Shown: positions 20,284 through 24,365 of the stretch, piece after piece | How positions within the stretch are numbered: position 1 is the stretch's first letter | How the letters are laid out: each line of letters starts with the position of its first letter | Assembly (NCBI RefSeq): GCF_000003605.2 | Contig: NW_003131864.1 | Coordinates: 175,859 to 200,223 of the forward strand | Length of the DNA: 24,365 bases | Direction: 5' to 3' | Origin: Saccoglossus kowalevskii | Lineage: Eukaryota > Hemichordata > Enteropneusta > Harrimaniidae | Translations under genes and position numbers: made by a program | The notes under the pieces: generated by a model | Seen by the model: the letters and a program-made list of their open reading frames with translations, nothing else | Told to the model about the DNA's origin: nothing | Databases searched by the model: none

Positions 20284-23090
20284 AACATAGGGACAATTAA
20301 ATAGTGAGAGTAATCAAGTAGTTAGAATTGAATCATTAACTCATTTCATCTGTATGGATGTCATAATTACTTACACGTAACCATACGTTGATGATGGTTG
20401 CAATACTGCTAATGGATTATAGTGCATTACCTACAATCGCGCCTTGTCACGAATTGATCACATGTAATCGTATCAATCCATACAGTAATATGCTCCACTA
20501 AGGAGACTCTACCAAACACTTCAATGAGACATCGTTATTGCTGATAGGAACAATCTTTGCATCAGCGAGTCCCAGCACGATGTAGTTATCACAATTCTGT
20601 GGAACGCGTGATCACGGGTATTAGTTAATAAAACTAACCGTGTTTGCATAAAATAAAGATCAAAACATATATGGATATTGACAGTATACGTATTTACTAC
20701 AATTGCATTCACATCAAAATTGTGTACTTTTGGTAAATTACAATGATTGGCATATGTCCATTCTATCCAAATGTCCAAGCCTACGTTTACGACACTATTG
20801 AGGCGCACATCTTCTCGTTGAACAACCACAACACGAGTTTAGTGGTCTTTAAAGTCGACAACCTATTGACGGACAGCTTTAATCATAATAACACCAGTCC
20901 CCATCTTGCAAATGAATCAAGAAACACAAAATTGCATATTCATGCATTCGCAAAAAGTTGAGTGCTCTGGGGGAAATCAGTATGCGTATATTGTCGCGAC
21001 TACCTGTACTGTCACGTCTTCTATATACACAGGCAAAATAATGTCCCACAGCGCTACTTTAAGAAGATTGTCCGTCTATTTTATAATTACCTGGATACCA
21101 ATTTATTCACGAGAATCGTTATTGTCATTGCGAAATAACGTAGAACATCAATAATGGAATTGGTTTTTTGCCACTTGTTAAGAAACTGCATGTAGGGTAA
21201 TCCAAGATATATATTGAATTGGAGTTGATTTGCAGTACTTAGCTATAAAAACGGACGCAGAAACTGCATTCCACGTAAATCCATGCACTGGCACGTTATA
21301 TATTGTATATCATCAAGAATGTATAAGACAATTATTAAATGTCATGTATACATTCATAAAAAATATTAAAAAATTGACTTCTATTTACGTTCATTATTTT
21401 CGTCGTAATATGGACAAATTTTAAGACAAACATGAACCCCGAAACGATTATGTTTCTTTGATGTTAGAAATATGCAAATTAGCTTGTTGAGTAATACTGT
21501 AATACGAAACAGAATAAATGATGTACATAGTGAAGTACATTTACGTTCATGTTTCATTTCATATGGGGTTTCATACCTACCCGGTCGACACAAGCGTTAA
21601 GCGTCCACCATTTGCGCGGATGCGATATGGGACGGCCTGAACAGCAGAGTCATGTGCAACACATCAATTTCGTGTGTTCAAACACTGCTTTTACAAACTT
21701 TATGTACGACGCATTTAACCCATAACGAACAGAACCTCCGCCCTCACCACTGAGAACGTTCTATTTGTGTGTTTCTTGGATAGGATACGATTGCAGAATT
21801 GAGAGTAAATAAAGATGTCGTTATAATGCGCTGCACATGTCAGCGGCGAAACATGATACACTCACTGTTTTCTTTTTTTAACATTTTTAAAAATGAAATG
21901 ATGTTGTTTATTGTTTAAAGTTTTGCATCTTTTTCAGGAAAATCATAGTATTGGCCCACAAACTTGTATTATCCTTTTGTTTTCCAGTGATTGAACAAAA
22001 ATTAATCGTCTAGAAACTTCATTACACAGAAATCTGGTTACGCCTATATTGTACATGTAACGTTGCTATGCAATAGAATTGGGACGAGGTTCCTGGCGTG
22101 CTGAGTTCGTAACAACAAATTATATGATGACAAAATAGAGATGCGGCGATTGCAAAATGAAATAATGGATGCATGACAAGTCTATAATGTGCTCTTAGAC
22201 GAAGAGCAACAAAGTGATAATAATTGTCACAATTAAGCACGTTTTCAGCGACAGTGACGAACAGATTACTGAAAGAGTTCGTTAATTGGAATACATGGTC
22301 GACATGAGCTTATCAGAAGCTGGCATTTAGGGTGATAGCATGTAATAGGCGACGTTTTAGACGCGTAACAAAACGAGCGAAAGGCCATCACTATGGCATT
22401 ATTCCATTTTAGCGATTGTATCTGAGCTTGTTTATAGGAATTGATAGTCATCATTGAAATGTGTCAAGTGATTATCACTCCATTTGATGAGATCTTATTC
22501 ATTTTTATAACGCGTCTGACCTTAGAAGCAACATTTAAGAGTCAAACTTGAAGTGAAATATTGTCGTATATCGAATATACACATAATTACAGTTTTATTT
22601 GAAATAATAAATTACATGTTTTGAATGTGAACAAAATAGGTCAGAGTAGCAATAAATCAGAGCATTGCCTTAGATAAGCGTGTGTTCAAACCATTAAAGA
22701 AAAAGAAAATAGATACAATACATCTTCTAGAGCTGTTCTTTTTCTGTGTCATCGCATGAGATGTTAATCAAAATATGAAAGAATGTCATTATATGCAGAG
22801 AAATGAGAAAAACGAAGAATTTAAATATAGGTTCTCTTGATAAAAACAATTGTGAGTGTTAATTCTGTGTGGATGATTTTACAATAAAAAAATAACGCTT
22901 TTCGTAACAATCAATATGACAAATATTCATAATGTGTACTAGAAACATGAGAAAACATAGCAAAATAAATAACCGGGAAGAATATGTTAAATTAATACTT
23001 CACATACCGACAAATATGAACACATTCGCAAATTAACCATTTACGAATAAGAACTCTGATAGAGCTGTGCTGAATGCAAATTATCTATCG

Positions 23091-23137
23091 TGACTGACTG
23101 ACTGATTGACTGACTGACAAACTGACTACCTGACTGA
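23091..23137. repeat. Imperfect (TGAC)n microsatellite
   Basis: A run of TGAC units with several interruptions. Confidence 0.92.
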
Positions 23138-23477
23138 GTTGCATCTGACTTGTGTCGTCTCGAGTTCAACAAACATAAAACGCTGCACACTGACTATGGA
23201 GTCCATATAACAGCTTCTATTCCGTGTGATAACTTTATTGAGATGCAGTAGACTTGTCAAAATAAAACTTCACAACGTATATTGCATGTATGCTGGCAAA
23301 ATGTCAGCAGTGTAGTTGGTCACGTGGGAGAAACGTGAGGTGTAAGATGCAAATCAAACGTTGTGTAGACATTACGTCACGGCACTGCGTTGCGTTGCAT
23401 CCCGGATGTACGGCATATTTCACAATTTCACGGATGGAAAAGTAAGTTATCAGCGCTTATTTCTGCTTTCACACTCT

Positions 23478-24365
23478 GTTTATTTTGTAATGAATCTGTA
23501 TATTGTTTTCCGCATCATGTTTTTGGTTCAACCACAGGGACTGTGGTTCAACATAGGCTCATCTAAGCTAGAAATTCTTTACAGCACAATGTCAACATAC
23601 AACAAATGTCACAGCTATTATAACCCATACAAAATAGACACTGAATACCCATTAACAATTGAAGTCTCCCCACTTGTCCAGGAAAATGGACATTGTATCT
23701 CTCCTTTTTGAAATTTCTAACTCTATCTTTTCCATGTAACGTATATCAGATTTTATGAGATTAAAACATGGTAGTTCCTTTTTTAATTTACACGTATAAA
23801 TATTTCTTTTAACAATTATAATTATATGGTTTAGTAGAGGGGAGAAGTCCTTGTCTCCTAATATAATCTGTTTTGCTGACAATGTTCTTGGACATTCTAG
23901 TTTTGTTCCCCATAGATTAAAAATTGATGTCCAGAGGATTTTAATAGACTCGCATTCAACAAAAAGATGCACTAGGTTCTCGGTGGTACCATAACAAAAT
24001 GAGCATAAATCTGAAGATACTAATGGTGAATTCATATGGAATAACATTTCATTTGTGTACAGGATATTGTGGTTTAATTTCCACTGCATAGAGTTTGCTG
24101 CATAGAGTTACCAAAAAAGGCATGGAATAATGAAATTCCCAATCCTTGTTATCCAGATTACACAAAGTATTAAGAAAGAGTTGACTTTTGGGCGTTGTAA
24201 AAACATGGGAGGTGAACAGCTTACGTAATTGCTTTTGGGTGGTATTTTCAAGTATAATTATTTGTTCACCGGTGACTAGACTAATAGGAGGTTCTGGACG
24301 TACACAGATTGCACGACTATTCCTAAGTCTAATGGCAGTGTAGAGATAATGCCACACCACTGAAG
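23478..24365 (-). pseudogene. LINE reverse-transcriptase C-terminal region, minus strand, runs off the window end
   Basis: Two long minus-strand frames are parts of one protein: 24049-24360 (upstream part) and 23652-24089 (C-terminal part). The upstream part has WHYLYTAI near its start and DWEFHYSMPFLVT near its end. The C-terminal part begins MQWKLNHNILYTNEMLFHMN and has the zinc-knuckle CSFCYGTTENLVHLFVEC at residues 29-46, then LGDKDFSPLLNHIIII and a charged tail ending KWGDF. This order (W...PF.VT, QWKLNHNIL.TN, C-x2-C...HLF.EC...LW) is typical of the zf-RVT region of L1/Tx1-like LINEs. The two frames are offset within a segment where CTGCATAGAGTT is directly repeated (24084-24095 and 24098-24109). 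Sequence downstream of the stop at 23652 is probably 3' UTR; an AATAAA-like signal on the minus strand near 23480-23486 is a plausible end. The RT core would lie beyond the window. Confidence 0.85.
23530..23548. repeat. Perfect 8-bp hairpin in the LINE 3' region
   Basis: AACCACAG-GGA-CTGTGGTT forms an 8-bp stem with a 3-base loop, flanked by direct repeats of GGTTCAAC. It lies in the presumed LINE 3' UTR, where stem-loops can matter for RT recognition in some families. Confidence 0.6.

Larger units (their letters stand above)
20001..23477. other. Long gene-free stretch
   Basis: No exon or RNA gene is supported; the ORFs on both strands (for example minus 20521-20829, plus 20743-20961, minus 22022-22240) overlap and lack recognisable domains. 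Visible items are a palindromic X-box (20271-20283), GAACATGTTC (20162-20171), octamers at 21472-21479, 23074-23081 and 23347-23354, a CACGTG at 23321-23326, and a TGAC microsatellite (23091-23137). Confidence 0.45.

Noticed and set aside
23361-23711. 116-codon plus-strand ORF
   Set aside because: Antisense to the LINE 3' UTR and C-terminal end; no domain.

Overview
The window looks like nuclear DNA of an invertebrate animal. It is AT-rich and almost entirely non-coding, it has one exon of a secreted EGF-domain protein ending at a textbook GT splice donor, and it carries decayed relics of several LINE-type retrotransposons plus small inverted-repeat DNA transposons. I see no bacterial features: no operons, no ribosome-binding sites and no long ORFs. 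The exact phylum cannot be read from the sequence; a marine invertebrate (mollusc, brachiopod, lower deuterostome) is a guess. Layout: 1-2780 holds no recognisable gene. 2785-4265 is a Jockey-like LINE reverse-transcriptase relic, split by a 483-bp inverted-repeat element flanked by TTAA (3479-3969). A 156-bp relative of that element sits at 5757-5920. Between them are a 31-bp tandem repeat (4404-4476) and a CpG-rich 26-bp x 3 tandem repeat (5160-5237). At 6375-6405 an RFX-type X-box lies just upstream of a good TATA box. 7300-7750 looks like the 5' end of a gene. 7751-7952 encodes a signal peptide and an EGF-like domain and ends at a phase-1 GTAAGT donor. A 66-nt phase 1-1 candidate second exon lies at 9170-9235; the rest of the gene would be beyond it and I could not find it. 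From 9.2 to 17.4 kb the sequence looks intronic or intergenic, with short repeats, a foldable multi-stem segment (10673-10795) and a GC-rich palindromic patch (13416-13478). 17449-17775 is a degenerate tandem array of about 100-130 bp units, followed by more copies of its GTGTTTTA motif. 19282-20000 and 23478-24365 are two more LINE 3' ends on the minus strand, each with a C-x2-C...H-x4-like zinc-knuckle region or part of one. The only host gene supported is the EGF gene on the plus strand. Everything else is transposon debris, simple repeats or candidate regulatory sites. The best leads are the nested TTAA element pair, the X-box/TATA promoter with no known gene, the EGF gene's small symmetric exon, and the structured segment at 10.7 kb.
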